Source: Hyphomicrobiales bacterium
Lineage (GTDB): Bacteria; Pseudomonadota; Alphaproteobacteria; Rhizobiales; Rhizobiaceae
DNA: 64,000 nt
NCBI GenBank assembly: GCA_900473685.1
Contig: UCNE01000013.1
Coordinates: forward strand, 310,001-374,000
Direction: 5' to 3'
In this document: positions 32,432-42,921 of the stretch, piece by piece
Layout: each line of letters begins with the position of its first letter
Position numbering within the stretch: position 1 is the stretch's first letter
The notes under the pieces: generated by a model
What the model was told of the DNA's origin: nothing
Databases searched by the model: none
Seen by the model: the letters and a program-made list of their open reading frames with translations, nothing else
Program-made: the position numbers and the translations under genes

Positions 32432-34963
32432 TCAATCCTTCTCGGCGGCCCCATCGACGGTAACGCGCCGGGGACGCCGTTGCGTCCCGCTGCGCTTGAA
32501 GGCTTCCACAGGCGATGATGTGATCTCCGCTGGGCCGGCTGCCTCGGCCTGCAAAGCCATGGCATCGGATTCCGGGCCTGGAGGCAGCGGTTCCGGCTCC
32601 AGCTCTTCCTTGGGAAACGGTGCGCCCAGACCTTCGTCCTTGAACCGCTCGTAGATTGCCAGACGCAGATCGTTGCGCACGCCGTTGCCGTTGACGATAT
32701 CCGCCAGGTAGACCCGCAATTCGAAGGTCATGGTCGAATCGCCAAAGGCGGTAAAGACAGCCTGCGGTTCCGGATTCTTCAAAACCAGCGGATGGGTAGC
32801 AGCGATCTGCAGCAGCGTGTCCATCACCTGCCGCGGCGCACTACTATAGCTGACGGTCACTGGAATATCCGACCGGCCGAGCTTGTTCTTGTGCGTCCAG
32901 TTGCCAACGGAAGCATTGATGAACAGCGAGTTCGGCACCATGATCGTCTGGCGCTGGAAGGTCTCGATCTCGGTTGCGCGAACGGAGATGCGCTTGACGA
33001 AGCCTTCTGTCGTGCCCGTGACCACCCAATCCCCCACCTTGAACGGCCGCTCGACGAGAAGGATGAGGCCGGAGACAAAATTGGAGACGATGTTCTGCAG
33101 GCCGAAACCGACGCCGAGCGACAGGGCACCGGCCACAAGCGCAAGGTTTGAGAGATCAAACCCGGCTGCAGAAATGCCGATGAGCCCCGCAAGCCCAATG
33201 CCGAGATAGCCGATGCCGGTCTTGACGGAATTTCGCACACCCGTATCGACGCGACTGCGCGCCATGACATTGCCGTCAAGCCAGCGCTGGAACCAGCGTG
33301 TGACGACATATCCGCCAGCAAATAGCAGGATTCCGGCCAGGATGCCAACGATCGAGATCTTGATGCTGCCAATGTTTATGTCGGTGAAAATGCGGTACGC
33401 CCACGCCTCGATGTCGGCGATCTGGAAACCCCATTGCAACATGATCAGCGGTATGAAGAACAGGACCACCAGCATGTAGATGCCAAGGCCTGCCGCCAAA
33501 CCGGTCTGGTCCAACGCCACCTGCTCCATCCCGAACCGCTTTTCGAGATAGCGTCCGACGACCGTGTCGGCGAGCGCGTTCTGCTTGGCAACGGCCTTGC
33601 CGGTCAGTATCCCAATATACATCGTCACCACGATGGCACCGGTGATGACAATCTGGGTGGCGATGAAGCGGGCGAGACCGACGTAGCCTGCCAGTGTCGC
33701 GATGATCAGCGTTACGCCCGTCAGAACGAACAGCAGCTTGACAGCCCTTGGCCATGGCCTGCCCTGACCATCCAGCGTTTCGCCTGCCGGAACGATCGGC
33801 TTGATCAGCGACATCGCCATCAGGATCAGGCCGATGATGATTGTGGCAATCAGGCTTTTGACCACGGTGAAGACGACGGGCGAGCCCATGACTTCGCTGA
33901 TCGTCCCTGCCACATAGTCCAGCACATTGACGAGCGCCATGGCGAAGATCGACCATGCCAAGAGGCGCGCGCCATGGTCGGAAACCCGCACCAGCCGCCA
34001 GGTATTCTGCTTTGGCGCCAGAACAGCATTTGAAAGCGCCGAGACAAACACCAGCACGACGGAGACTGCCAATGTTGCCGAGATGATCGGCGCGATATCC
34101 GGCCGCAGCACCTTGAAGACTTGTAGGAAAAAGTAGCTGGTGGCGGCAAAGGCGCCCATTGCAAATGTTGGAATCATCGTCGACCAGAAAGCCACCGACA
34201 GCCGGGTGATATAGCCCGGCTCTTCGCTGAGAAGCTCACGATGGATCAACGGAAAAAACAGCTTCCGCATGCACCCAAGCAGGACAAGGGCTGCGCAAAG
34301 CGAAAGAAACAAGGCCGACAGCAACTGTAAACGTTTGAAATTCCAGGCGAACGTCAACCAGCTCCCAACTGTACGCGTAAAAGCTTGCCGCTCCAGGGTC
34401 AGGGAGGCGATGGCATCCATCACCATCGACCCATTGATGTCGGTATGCTTGAGAAGCGTGTTGCTGAACAGCGCCCGCCGCGTCGCGGTGATGCCGTTGG
34501 ACAGCTTGGTTGCCTGGACCGACAGGTCTTCTGCCGTTCCCGTCAGCGCATTGATCTCACCCCGCTCGGCAAGCAGGCGCTTGCGTTCCTGCCCAACAAC
34601 GTCCGCCTCGGGCGGTGCGCCCTCCGCCGGCGGCTCGCCAAGTTCGGTAAGACGCGCCTTGATTTCGTCGAGGCGCGGCCGGGTCGCGACCGATATGGAG
34701 ATGATCTGCTTGGCCGCCGCATCGACCTCGACCTTCAATTCGGCAAGACGGCTATCGTCGTCATTGGCGTTTTTTGTCTGATCGGTCAGTCTTGCAAGGT
34801 TCTTGCGAGCGCCTTCCAACTGCTCGGCGGCCTGCGCCTGCGGGCTGGCCACCGCCGCAGCCGGTTGCGGCGCGGGCTTGACGGCCTGCTCCTGCGCCAT
34901 GACGGCGGCCGATGCGCCAAACATCGACAAACACAGAAAGGCGGCAAAGAGTTTCGGCATCAT
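32432..34963 (-). CDS. Large MscS-family mechanosensitive channel (DUF3772/KefA-like)
   Basis: The protein has 843 residues from ATG 34963; an in-frame TTG six bases upstream is also close to AAGGA. After a signal peptide (cleavage about AVMA) comes a periplasmic coiled-coil region (about 45-160, DUF3772-like). About ten membrane helices follow. The MscS core is near residues 600-700, with the pore helix region ALVAGALSLGVGFGLQNIVSN, then FKVGDWVVTGTTEGFVKRISVR and VPNSLFI. The cytoplasmic tail is Pro/Glu-rich then basic. It protects against hypo-osmotic shock, which fits a neighbourhood concerned with osmolyte (betaine) metabolism, although this may be coincidence. Confidence 0.92.
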   Translation of the reverse strand: MMPKLFAAFLCLSMFGASAAVMAQEQAVKPAPQPAAAVASPQAQAAEQLEGARKNLARLTDQTKNANDDDSRLAELKVEVDAAAKQIISISVATRPRLDEIKARLTELGEPPAEGAPPEADVVGQERKRLLAERGEINALTGTAEDLSVQATKLSNGITATRRALFSNTLLKHTDINGSMVMDAIASLTLERQAFTRTVGSWLTFAWNFKRLQLLSALFLSLCAALVLLGCMRKLFFPLIHRELLSEEPGYITRLSVAFWSTMIPTFAMGAFAATSYFFLQVFKVLRPDIAPIISATLAVSVVLVFVSALSNAVLAPKQNTWRLVRVSDHGARLLAWSIFAMALVNVLDYVAGTISEVMGSPVVFTVVKSLIATIIIGLILMAMSLIKPIVPAGETLDGQGRPWPRAVKLLFVLTGVTLIIATLAGYVGLARFIATQIVITGAIVVTMYIGILTGKAVAKQNALADTVVGRYLEKRFGMEQVALDQTGLAAGLGIYMLVVLFFIPLIMLQWGFQIADIEAWAYRIFTDINIGSIKISIVGILAGILLFAGGYVVTRWFQRWLDGNVMARSRVDTGVRNSVKTGIGYLGIGLAGLIGISAAGFDLSNLALVAGALSLGVGFGLQNIVSNFVSGLILLVERPFKVGDWVVTGTTEGFVKRISVRATEIETFQRQTIMVPNSLFINASVGNWTHKNKLGRSDIPVTVSYSSAPRQVMDTLLQIAATHPLVLKNPEPQAVFTAFGDSTMTFELRVYLADIVNGNGVRNDLRLAIYERFKDEGLGAPFPKEELEPEPLPPGPESDAMALQAEAAGPAEITSSPVEAFKRSGTQRRPRRVTVDGAAEKD

Positions 34964-35111
34964 CGGCAATCACATATTCCTTTTCCGGCAACCGGCGCTC
35001 CGGAACAGAATCGGGGCGCTGTGCGGGTAGTTTGGCGTTCCATAGGCCGGGCAGCTACCAGATGCAAAACCGGGTGTCCGGCGTCCCGCCATCCGTTCGT
35101 GCCAGCGCAGG

Positions 35112-35672
35112 TCAAAAACTTGAACCGGGCTGAGAGAGAAACGTGATCTCCGCCGGTGTCGAAACACGTCCCAGAATCGCATTGCGATGGGGGAACCGGC
35201 CAAACTGCCGGATGACCTCGCGGTGCCGGATGGCATAATCCAGATAATGGGCATCCCCCAGTTCCGTGAAAAGTGCCACAGACCGCGTCTGATCGACCAG
35301 ATTCTCAGAATGTTCGAACGGCAGATAGAGGAAGACGCGCTGATCGACCGACAGGCCGCTATCCGCGCCCGCTTCAACGGCAAGGGTGGCTTCCCGCAAC
35401 GCGAGCGCATCGGTCGCAAATGCCAGTGGCGTTCCCCGATACATGTTGCGCGGCATCTGGTCGAACAGAACGATCGTGGCAAGCCGGCGCATCGGCGTTG
35501 CACGCCATTCTTCCGGAACTCCGCGCGCCAGTTCCAGATGCGTCAGACGGAATCGTTGTTCGCATTGGCTATCGAGCGTCGGATGCGGCTTGAACCAGTC
35601 CTGCGGCTCCAACTCATCGAACCAGAACGACAGAACGTCTTCCGGTGTGCCCATGCCGGCAGTATCCGTCAT
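35112..35672 (-). CDS. DUF924 family protein
   Basis: The protein has 186 residues from ATG 35672 behind AAGGGGAAAG. The DUF924 pattern is clear: VLSFWFDELEPQDWFK, LATIVLFDQMPRNMYRGTP, VFLYLPFEHSENL and FGRFPHRNAILGR. The family is all-helical with a TPR-like fold and no known biochemical role. Its neighbours give no firm clue. Confidence 0.9.
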   Translation of the reverse strand: MTDTAGMGTPEDVLSFWFDELEPQDWFKPHPTLDSQCEQRFRLTHLELARGVPEEWRATPMRRLATIVLFDQMPRNMYRGTPLAFATDALALREATLAVEAGADSGLSVDQRVFLYLPFEHSENLVDQTRSVALFTELGDAHYLDYAIRHREVIRQFGRFPHRNAILGRVSTPAEITFLSQPGSSF

Positions 35673-35927
35673 ATTTCTTTCCCCTTCGGTCATGCACCTG
35701 CCCAGCAGGGCATTATTGCCGCCCCTTGATGCCGGCGGCCTGTTTCACATGCAATTTCGGCGTTACCACGGCAAATAGCACTTTCGCACAGATTTGCCAT
35801 GGCATCTCCGGCGCGTTGGTTCTGTCAAAGCAAACAACCGTGCCTACACCGGCAGACTGGAAAATCACCGCGGAAACGGTATGTCAAAGAAGGAAGGGGT
35901 CAGGTGATCCCGGTTGGGAGTTCGACA

Positions 35928-36215
35928 ATGAAAAAGATGATCGTTGCGGCCCTTGCCGCCCTGTTTCTGACGTCCTGCGTGGAAACGCAAACCTATGATG
36001 CATCCTACCGCGGCCCCGAGCCGATCCCCGGCAGCATTACCTATGGCGGTCAGCCCCGCACCAAGCTCAGGAAGGCGCCGGTTGGCAGCACCCTGCACAA
36101 CAATTTCTATGGCCCCTACGGCGAACGCATCGAGGAGACCTATGTGGTCATGCCCGACCGGTCGCTCAAACTCGTTACCCGCCGCCGCGGCTTTATCGGT
36201 TTCCCCTATGATTGA
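35928..36215 (+). CDS. Small lipoprotein
   Basis: The protein has 95 residues from ATG 35928 with GGGAG upstream. A short signal peptide ends in lipobox LTSC (Cys17). The mature part contains QTYDASYRGPEPIPGSITYGG and HNNFYGPYGERIEETYVV, Tyr/Gly/Pro-rich, and ends in a basic RRRGF segment. It is a predicted outer-membrane lipoprotein of unknown function. A CGGCCG-TCA-CGGCCG hairpin follows at 36259-36273. Confidence 0.75.
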   Translation: MKKMIVAALAALFLTSCVETQTYDASYRGPEPIPGSITYGGQPRTKLRKAPVGSTLHNNFYGPYGERIEETYVVMPDRSLKLVTRRRGFIGFPYD

Positions 36216-36356
36216 CGTTTCGTGCCCGTCGATGGCGTGGTAACTTATTCCGGAGAACCGGCCGTCACGGCCGCTCTGAGGCAAATGATTTCTGCATTGG
36301 CCAAGACCTAGGGCAGGACTTTCTCCGGCTGATCCTGGAAAGGGAAAGTTCTGCGT

Positions 36357-36362
36357 TATAAT
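36357..36362 (+). promoter_or_regulatory. Candidate -10 element of the sulfate transporter operon
   Basis: A perfect TATAAT lies 46 bp before the sbp-like ATG. The -35 region at 16-bp spacing (CTGGAA) is poor, so an activator is probably needed. Sulfur-responsive control is expected for this operon in general, but I do not recognise a specific site. Confidence 0.35.
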
Positions 36363-36408
36363 ATCCCACCTAATGAATAGAGTATGCCTGCTAACAACGG
36401 AGGTAGAC

Positions 36409-37434
36409 ATGCGAGCGAAACAACTGACGAGATTCCTAACGGTGGCGCTTCTTGCCTCCAGCATCCAGGTCGGCGGACTGGGTGCGGCCTTTGCCGATAC
36501 GACGATCCTCAATGTCTCCTACGATCCGACCCGCGAACTCTACAAGGATTTCAATGCGGCCTTCGCTGAAAAGTGGAAGGCGGATACGGGCGAGACGGTG
36601 ACGATTCAGGCGTCACATGGGGGATCGGGCAAGCAGGCGCGCGCCGTCATCGACGGGCTGGCAGCCGACGTGGTGACGTTGGCGCTTGAAGCCGATATCG
36701 ACGCTATCGCCAAGGAAACCGGCAAGATTCCGGCCGATTGGAAGACGAAATTCGGGAATAACAGCGCGCCTTATACCTCGACCATCGTTTTCCTCGTGCG
36801 CAAGGGCAACCCGAAGGGCATCAAGGACTGGGGCGATCTGGTCAAGGATGACATCCAGGTCATCACGCCGAATCCGAAGACATCGGGCGGTGCCCGCTGG
36901 AACTTCCTGGCAGCCTGGGCCTGGGCGCGCGCAGCCAATGGCGGCGACGATGCCAAGGCGCAGGAATATGTAACGCAGCTCTTCAAGCATGTCCCGGTTC
37001 TCGATACCGGTGCACGCGGCTCGACCACGACCTTCGTGCAGCGTGGCCTTGGCGACGTTCTGCTCGCATGGGAAAACGAAGCCTATCTGTCTCTCGAAGA
37101 ACTCGGCCCGGACAATTTCGACATCGTTACGCCGTCCATCTCGATCAAGGCTGAACCGCCGGTGGCGCTGGTCGATGGCAATGTCGATGTCAAGGGAACC
37201 CGCAAGGTGGCGGAAGCCTATCTGCAGTATCTCTACTCGGATGTCGGCCAGAAGATCGCCGCCAAACACTACTATCGCCCCTTCAAGCCTGAAGTCGCCG
37301 ATCCGAACGATATCAAGCGATTTGCCGATGTGAAGCTCGTCACTATTGACGAATTCGGCGGATGGAAGGAAGCTCAGCCAAAATATTTTGGGGACGGTGG
37401 GCTGTTTGACCAGATCTACAAGCCGGGACAATAA
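36409..37434 (+). CDS. Sulfate ABC transporter substrate-binding protein
   Basis: The protein has 341 residues from ATG 36409 (GGAGG 6 bp upstream), with a signal peptide cleaved near AAFA (residue 29). The mature start ILNVSYDPTRELYKDFN is the Sbp/CysP signature. SHGGSGKQARAVIDGL and GNPKGIKDWGDLVK, PNPKTSGGARWNFLAAW contain the sulfate-binding loops. It delivers sulfate or thiosulfate to the CysTWA complex encoded immediately downstream. Confidence 0.95.
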   Translation: MRAKQLTRFLTVALLASSIQVGGLGAAFADTTILNVSYDPTRELYKDFNAAFAEKWKADTGETVTIQASHGGSGKQARAVIDGLAADVVTLALEADIDAIAKETGKIPADWKTKFGNNSAPYTSTIVFLVRKGNPKGIKDWGDLVKDDIQVITPNPKTSGGARWNFLAAWAWARAANGGDDAKAQEYVTQLFKHVPVLDTGARGSTTTFVQRGLGDVLLAWENEAYLSLEELGPDNFDIVTPSISIKAEPPVALVDGNVDVKGTRKVAEAYLQYLYSDVGQKIAAKHYYRPFKPEVADPNDIKRFADVKLVTIDEFGGWKEAQPKYFGDGGLFDQIYKPGQ

Positions 37435-37440
37435 AATTAT

Positions 37441-38298
37441 ATGACCGCACGCACAGCTTCGCTGTGGCAATTCAGACAGCCGAGCGTCATTCCGGGATTC
37501 GGATTGGCGCTCGGCGTTACTTTGTCATGGCTCATACTCATCATTCTCATTCCTCTTTCCGGACTTGCCTGGCGCTCCAGCGCCTTGGGCTGGTCCACCT
37601 TCTGGGCTTTGGCCACCGACCAGCGAACGATCAATGCCTTGCGCATCAGCTTCGGCACCGCGTTTGTCGCAGCGCTCGTCAATGTGGTCTTCGGGGTCAT
37701 TCTCGCCTGGGTGCTGGTCCGCTACCGGTTTCCCGGCAAGCGCATCATCGATGCCATGGTCGATCTGCCCTTCGCGCTTCCGACCGCCGTTGCCGGTATC
37801 GCGCTGACGACGCTCTATGCGCCGAACGGCTGGATCGGCAGCCTGCTGTCACCGCTCGGCATCAAGATTGCCTTCACACCGATCGGCATCGTCTTCGCGC
37901 TGGTCTTCGTCGGCCTGCCCTTTGTCGTCAGAACCGTGCAACCGATCATGGAAGAGATCGACAAGGAAGTAGAGGAAGCAGCAGCCACGCTCGGCGCCAA
38001 TCGCTTTCAGACCATCAGCCGCGTCCTGCTGCCAGGTCTTGCCCCGGCGGTTCTCACCGGTTTCGCGCTGGCCTTTGCCCGCGGCGTCGGTGAATATGGT
38101 TCGGTCATCTTCATTGCCGGCAACCTGCCCTATATCTCAGAAATCGCCCCGCTCCTGATCGTGATCCGCCTGGAGGAATTCAACTATCCGGCTGCAACGG
38201 CCATCGCCGCAGTCATGCTGATCATCTCCTTTGCCATGTTATTGATCATCAACATGATCCAGGCCTGGAGCAGAAGGAGGTACGGTTATGGCGCATGA
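37441..38298 (+). CDS. cysT: Sulfate ABC transporter permease CysT
   Basis: The protein has 285 residues with six membrane helices; the binding-protein-dependent transport motif [21 protein letters not shown] contacts the ATPase. The block [18 protein letters not shown] is typical of CysT (CysU). It starts 6 bp after the binding-protein gene and overlaps cysW by 11 bp. Confidence 0.95.
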   Translation: MTARTASLWQFRQPSVIPGFGLALGVTLSWLILIILIPLSGLAWRSSALGWSTFWALATDQRTINALRISFGTAFVAALVNVVFGVILAWVLVRYRFPGKRIIDAMVDLPFALPTAVAGIALTTLYAPNGWIGSLLSPLGIKIAFTPIGIVFALVFVGLPFVVRTVQPIMEEIDKEVEEAAATLGANRFQTISRVLLPGLAPAVLTGFALAFARGVGEYGSVIFIAGNLPYISEIAPLLIVIRLEEFNYPAATAIAAVMLIISFAMLLIINMIQAWSRRRYGYGA

Positions 38299-39178
38299 TG
38301 CCACGACGTCCCAGACCAGCAGCGGAAACACCGAACTGGTCCGGGTCGCCACCTCGGAACACCGGCTGGCACGCTACACTCTGATCGGGCTTGCGCTCTG
38401 TTTCGTGGCGCTGTTTCTGGTCTTGCCGCTGGCGGCAGTGTTCAGGGAAGCCCTGCGCAACGGCCCCGGCGAGTTCCTGACCGTGTTGTCGGACCCCGAA
38501 ACCTTTGCCGCGATCGAACTGACGCTGCTCGTCGCCGTCATCGCCGTGCCGCTCAATCTGGTTTTCGGCATTGCCGCAGCCTGGGCGATCGCCAAGTTCG
38601 AATTCAAGGGCAAGGCGTTCCTCACCACCCTGATCGACCTGCCCTTCTCCGTTTCGCCTGTTATTTCCGGTCTGGTCTTCGTGCTCCTGTTCGGCTCCCA
38701 CAGTCTGCTTGGACCGTGGCTGCAGAGCCACGGCATCCAGATCCTGTTTGCAGTTCCGGGCATTGTGCTTGCGACGGTCTTCGTCACCTTTCCGTTCGTT
38801 GCCCGCGAACTGATCCCGCTGATGCAGGAACAGGGCACCAGCGATGAGGAAGCGGCACTGTCTCTGGGCGCAAGCGGTTGGCAGACCTTCTGGTATGTCA
38901 CATTGCCCAACATCAAATGGGGCCTGCTCTACGGCGTCCTGCTCTGCAACGCCCGTGCCATGGGCGAGTTCGGTGCGGTCTCCGTCGTTTCCGGACATAT
39001 CCGCGGACTGACGAACACCATGCCGCTGCAGGTGGAAATCCTCTACAATGAATATAACTTCGTTGCCGCCTTTGCCGTCGCAACGCTTCTCGCCCTGCTG
39101 GCCCTCGTCACCCTCGTTCTGAAGTCGCTGCTTGAAATGAAGTACAGCGCCCAGATCGCGGCCAGCCGCCGGCACTGA
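38288..39178 (+). CDS. cysW: Sulfate ABC transporter permease CysW
   Basis: The protein has 296 residues and six membrane helices after a hydrophilic 35-residue N-terminus. [20 protein letters not shown] and the coupling loop [21 protein letters not shown] are CysW features. Its start lies inside cysT, behind an AGAAGGAGG site. It pairs with CysT to form the membrane channel. Confidence 0.95.
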   Translation: MAHDATTSQTSSGNTELVRVATSEHRLARYTLIGLALCFVALFLVLPLAAVFREALRNGPGEFLTVLSDPETFAAIELTLLVAVIAVPLNLVFGIAAAWAIAKFEFKGKAFLTTLIDLPFSVSPVISGLVFVLLFGSHSLLGPWLQSHGIQILFAVPGIVLATVFVTFPFVARELIPLMQEQGTSDEEAALSLGASGWQTFWYVTLPNIKWGLLYGVLLCNARAMGEFGAVSVVSGHIRGLTNTMPLQVEILYNEYNFVAAFAVATLLALLALVTLVLKSLLEMKYSAQIAASRRH

Positions 39179-39192
39179 AAGGTCAAGTCCAT

Positions 39193-40230
39193 ATGGAAGT
39201 TCGCGTTCAAAACATACGCAAGGAATTCAGCCGCTTTCCGGCGCTGAACGACGTCTCACTCGATATCCGCTCGGGTGAACTGATCGCCCTGCTCGGGCCT
39301 TCCGGCTCCGGCAAGACGACGCTGCTGCGATTGATTGCAGGTCTGGAAAGCCCGACGGAGGGCACGGTCTACTTCGGCAACGAAGATGCCTCGCGCAAGA
39401 CCGTGCAGCAGCGCAATATCGGTTTCGTGTTCCAGCATTACGCCCTGTTCCGCCACATGACGGTGCTCGACAACGTTTCCTTCGGCCTGACAATCCGTCC
39501 TTCCGGACGCCGTCCCGCAAAAGCTGAAATTCGCAAGCGTGCACTGGAGCTGCTCGACCTTGTGCAGCTGAGTGGTCTTGAAAAACGCTATCCGGCGCAG
39601 CTTTCCGGCGGTCAGCGGCAGCGCGTGGCACTTGCCCGTGCCATGGCGGTGGAGCCGAATGTCCTGCTGCTCGACGAGCCCTTCGGCGCCCTCGATGCCC
39701 AGGTGCGCAAGGAACTGCGTCGCTGGCTGCGCGAAATCCATGACCGCACCGGCCACACGACGGTTTTCGTCACCCATGACCAGGACGAGGCGCTGGAACT
39801 CGCCGACCGGGTCGTTGTGATGAGCAAAGGCAAGATCGAGCAGATCGGCACGCCGGACGAGATCTACGATACGCCGAACTCCCCCTTCGTTTTCGGCTTT
39901 ATCGGCCAGTCCAACATTCTTCCGGTCCGCGTCGAAAACGGTCAGCTCTGGATCAAGGATCACTCGATCGGCGTCAGCGCGCAGGGCGAGGCCGACGGCC
40001 CAGCGCAGCTCTATTTCCGCCCACACGATATCGAACTTCTCGAGGGTAATGGCGGCTGCATCGCGGGTGTCGTCACCGTGACCCGCCGTGTCGCAGGTAC
40101 GCGCCATGTCGAACTGGACATTGGCGGCGCCAATAGCAGGGTCGAGATCGAACTGCCGCCCGAAAAAGTAACGTCCGACCATTCGCGCGTCGCGTTCCGG
40201 CCGACCCGCTGGAAACTGTTCCGGGATTAA
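39193..40230 (+). CDS. cysA: Sulfate/thiosulfate ABC transporter ATP-binding protein
   Basis: The protein has 345 residues. It has Walker [13 protein letters not shown]-loop [14 protein letters not shown], signature [14 protein letters not shown], Walker [12 protein letters not shown] and the H-loop FVTHDQDEA. The C-terminal TOBE-like regulatory part (about 240-345) contains [10 protein letters not shown]. It powers the sulfate importer encoded directly upstream and is the last gene of that operon. Confidence 0.95.
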   Translation: MEVRVQNIRKEFSRFPALNDVSLDIRSGELIALLGPSGSGKTTLLRLIAGLESPTEGTVYFGNEDASRKTVQQRNIGFVFQHYALFRHMTVLDNVSFGLTIRPSGRRPAKAEIRKRALELLDLVQLSGLEKRYPAQLSGGQRQRVALARAMAVEPNVLLLDEPFGALDAQVRKELRRWLREIHDRTGHTTVFVTHDQDEALELADRVVVMSKGKIEQIGTPDEIYDTPNSPFVFGFIGQSNILPVRVENGQLWIKDHSIGVSAQGEADGPAQLYFRPHDIELLEGNGGCIAGVVTVTRRVAGTRHVELDIGGANSRVEIELPPEKVTSDHSRVAFRPTRWKLFRD

Positions 40231-40257
40231 AAAGACCCGGCTTTCCAGCCCTTAAAG

Positions 40258-40295
40258 CACCCTGCGCGCGCCATCTCTGATGGTATCGCAGGGTG
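40258..40295 (+). terminator. Branched hairpin downstream of cysA
   Basis: CACCCTGCG (40258-40266) pairs perfectly with CGCAGGGTG (40287-40295); inside, CCATC-TCT-GATGG makes a second small stem. It is 27 bp after the cysA stop, with no T-tract, so it may act as a Rho-dependent end or a 3' stabiliser. Confidence 0.45.
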
Positions 40296-40446
40296 TGCAG
40301 CAGCGGGCACCGCAAATGCCGTGCCCCTGCCCGGCAACATATGCTCTTGGTTTTTCATTCTTTTTCGAAAGACGGGCTTGATCCGCACCGCTAAGCCGTC
40401 GCATCCTGCGTAGTCATCCAGCATTTGGATCTCGCCGGGGCCGCCA

Positions 40447-42498
40447 ATGAACTATCGACGCGAAATTGACGGCCTGCGATCCGTCGCCGTGATTCCCGTT
40501 GTTCTGTTTCACGCCGGGTTCCAGCAGTTCAGCGGTGGTTTTGTCGGTGTCGATATCTTTTTCGTCATCAGCGGATACCTAATCACCTCGATCATCATCG
40601 CGGAGCGCGACAAGGGCCACTTCTCGCTGCTCAAGTTCTATGAGCGCCGCGCCCGCCGCATTCTGCCGGTACTGTTTTTCGTGATTCTGTGCTGCCTGCC
40701 GTTCGCCTGGGCGTGGATGTTGCCGGAACAAATGGCAAGCTTCGGCCGCAGCATCATCGCCGTCTGCCTGTTCGGCTCGAACTTTCTCTTCTGGCATGAA
40801 AGCGGCGGCTATTTCGCGGCCGCATCGGAAGAGCAGCCGCTGCTGCATACCTGGAGCCTTGCCGTCGAGGAGCAGTATTACATGCTGTTCCCGCTTTTCG
40901 TCATGCTGATGTGGCGTTTCGGCAGGCGAGCATTGATCGCCGCGATTGCCGCGGTGGCGCTGGCCAGCCTGCTGCTTGCCCAATACGGCTCGGTCAATTT
41001 CGAGACAGCCAATTTCTACCTGCCCACCACGCGTGCCTGGGAATTGCTGGCCGGTTCGCTCTGCGCCTTCCTGCTGACCGGTGGCAAACAATTCAAAAGC
41101 AATATCCTGTCGCTTGCCGGGCTGGCGATCATCGTCTTCTCCATTTTCGGCTATGATCAGACGACGCCGTTTCCCTCACTTTATGCGCTGGTCCCCGTTC
41201 TCGGTGCCGTGCTGATCATCCTCTTCGCGGCACAAGGCACCCTGACAGCGCGACTACTCTCGACCCGCCTGATTGTGGGCATCGGATTGATCAGCTACAG
41301 CCTGTATCTCTGGCATCAGCCGGTCTTTGCCTTCGCCCGTATTCGCAGCATCACCGAACCGTCACTGGTGCTGATGAGCATGCTTGCACTTGCCTCCACC
41401 GGTCTTGCCTACCTGTCCTGGCGGTTCATCGAGACGCCTTTCCGAACGAGCGGCACGGCGCGACTCTTGCCGACACCAGCGCGCATTCTCAGTGCCGGTG
41501 GCATTGCGGGCATGCTTTTCATCGGCATCGGTTTTTATGGCACATCGAGCAACGGCCTGCAGTTCCGCCTGCCACAGGCTGCGCTGACAGCGCTTGCCGA
41601 ACAGGAACACCATGATCCCGTCATGGATACCTGCCTGTTCGACAAGGGCGAGGCCAGCCTGCCCCATCCTGTCCGGGATTGCCTGACGAAACACTCGGTC
41701 AGCAGCAAGACGATCCTGATCGGCGATTCGCATGCCGGAGCCCTTGGCGGTGAAGCGCTGCGCAGTTTCGATGCTGCCAATCTCGATCTCTATGTGATGG
41801 CACATTCGGCCTGCGTCGGCTTCTCCGGATTTTATGTGTCCAATCCGAAATACAAGCTGCGCTGCAACCCGTTCTTCACTGGCATCGAGGACTATATTCG
41901 CACAAGCGGCATGAAGACCATCATCCTGGCCAGCCGCTGGAGTCTCTATGTCGACGGCTCGCCCTTCGACAATGGCGAAGGCGGCGTCGAATCCCTTCAG
42001 CCGACCTATGTCGACCTGGTTGACCGGCTGGACGAGCACGCCGAACAGGACGACCCGGCACGCAAGGCCCGCGTTCTCAAGCAATATGTCGAAGACATCT
42101 GGGCCTATCTTGAGAGCGGACACAACGTCGTGCTCGTCTACCCCATTCCGGAGGCAGGTTGGAACGTCCCGGACATCGTTGCGAAAACCGCAATGACGGG
42201 TATTGGAAACCTCGAATTCAGCACCAGCTATGATCGCTATCAGCAACGGAATGGCGCGGTCATCGCCGCATTCGATGCCATCTCCCATCCCAACCTTTTC
42301 CGCGTGCGGCCCGCCGATCATTTCTGCAACAGCTTTCTCAAGGACCGCTGCATCAACAGCCTGAACGCTGAAAAGGTGTTTTATTTCGACGATGACCATC
42401 CGTCCGATACCGGCGCCAAGCTGGTCGTTCCGGCCATTCTGAAGGCGGTACAAACAATTGAAACCAGGGAAAACGGCGCGGTGACGGCTACGCAGTAG
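40447..42498 (+). CDS. Membrane acyltransferase with C-terminal SGNH domain (OafA/YrhL type)
   Basis: The protein has 683 residues. The acyltransferase-3 domain covers about residues 1-365 with ten membrane helices and the motifs YRREIDGLRSVAVIPVVLFH, GGFVGVDIFFVISGYLIT, FYERRARRILP and HTWSLAVEEQYY. A periplasmic SGNH-hydrolase-like domain (about 410-680) carries ILIGDSHAGALGG (Ser of the GDSH block) and a late DDDHPSD block with the catalytic Asp/His. Such fused proteins O-acetylate surface polysaccharide or lipopolysaccharide. The target glycan is unknown. Its 3' end overlaps the convergent DUF6894 gene by 11 bp. Confidence 0.93.
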   Translation: MNYRREIDGLRSVAVIPVVLFHAGFQQFSGGFVGVDIFFVISGYLITSIIIAERDKGHFSLLKFYERRARRILPVLFFVILCCLPFAWAWMLPEQMASFGRSIIAVCLFGSNFLFWHESGGYFAAASEEQPLLHTWSLAVEEQYYMLFPLFVMLMWRFGRRALIAAIAAVALASLLLAQYGSVNFETANFYLPTTRAWELLAGSLCAFLLTGGKQFKSNILSLAGLAIIVFSIFGYDQTTPFPSLYALVPVLGAVLIILFAAQGTLTARLLSTRLIVGIGLISYSLYLWHQPVFAFARIRSITEPSLVLMSMLALASTGLAYLSWRFIETPFRTSGTARLLPTPARILSAGGIAGMLFIGIGFYGTSSNGLQFRLPQAALTALAEQEHHDPVMDTCLFDKGEASLPHPVRDCLTKHSVSSKTILIGDSHAGALGGEALRSFDAANLDLYVMAHSACVGFSGFYVSNPKYKLRCNPFFTGIEDYIRTSGMKTIILASRWSLYVDGSPFDNGEGGVESLQPTYVDLVDRLDEHAEQDDPARKARVLKQYVEDIWAYLESGHNVVLVYPIPEAGWNVPDIVAKTAMTGIGNLEFSTSYDRYQQRNGAVIAAFDAISHPNLFRVRPADHFCNSFLKDRCINSLNAEKVFYFDDDHPSDTGAKLVVPAILKAVQTIETRENGAVTATQ

Positions 42499-42727
42499 CC
42501 CACTGGATCGACAGTTCCAGTTTCATCCGGACGATGGGTCTGCGATCGGCGTTGAGCACTTCGATCTCCAGCGCTTTGACCGGATCCTCCGGCAACCCAT
42601 CGAGCGCCATTTCGGCCAGCACGATCTTTGCCTGGCGGATGGCCGCGATCAGATCCGGAAAATCGAAAGCGTCGTCGGCCGGAATTGTGCCGTCATTGTC
42701 AATTACCTTGAAGTAGAACGCGGCCAT
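42488..42727 (-). CDS. DUF6894-type small protein
   Basis: The protein has 79 residues from ATG 42727. It begins AAFYFKVIDNDGTIPADDAF and has DFPDLIAAIRQAKIVLAEMA, the common rhizobial DUF6894 pattern (short beta hairpin with D-x-G, then a helix). The function is unknown. The ribosome site AGGGA (9 bp before ATG) is buried in an inverted repeat TTTTCCC/GGGAAAA. The gene overlaps the convergent acyltransferase stop. Confidence 0.75.
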   Translation of the reverse strand: MAAFYFKVIDNDGTIPADDAFDFPDLIAAIRQAKIVLAEMALDGLPEDPVKALEIEVLNADRRPIVRMKLELSIQWATA

Positions 42728-42733
42728 GGCAAA

Positions 42734-42753
42734 TTTTCCCTGTGTGGGGAAAA
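42734..42753 (-). promoter_or_regulatory. 5' hairpin covering the ribosome site of the DUF6894 gene
   Basis: TTTTCCC (42734-42740) and GGGAAAA (42747-42753) form a 7-bp stem. On the minus-strand mRNA the AGGGA ribosome site lies in one arm, so pairing would hide it. Possible translational control; no family recognised. Confidence 0.4.
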
Positions 42754-42921
42754 AGCATGAAAACGCAAAAAGTTGCCTGGCGAAAAACTTTCCGTGGCGC
42801 CGCACCACATGTCTTAGTGAATAGCGCCGAATTCAAATTGCGCTAAACTGCAGCCATAGCCGATGGGCTTTCACCCATGATGCACTGAGACAAAACTTCC
42901 ATCCTCAAAGGAGGAATGACC

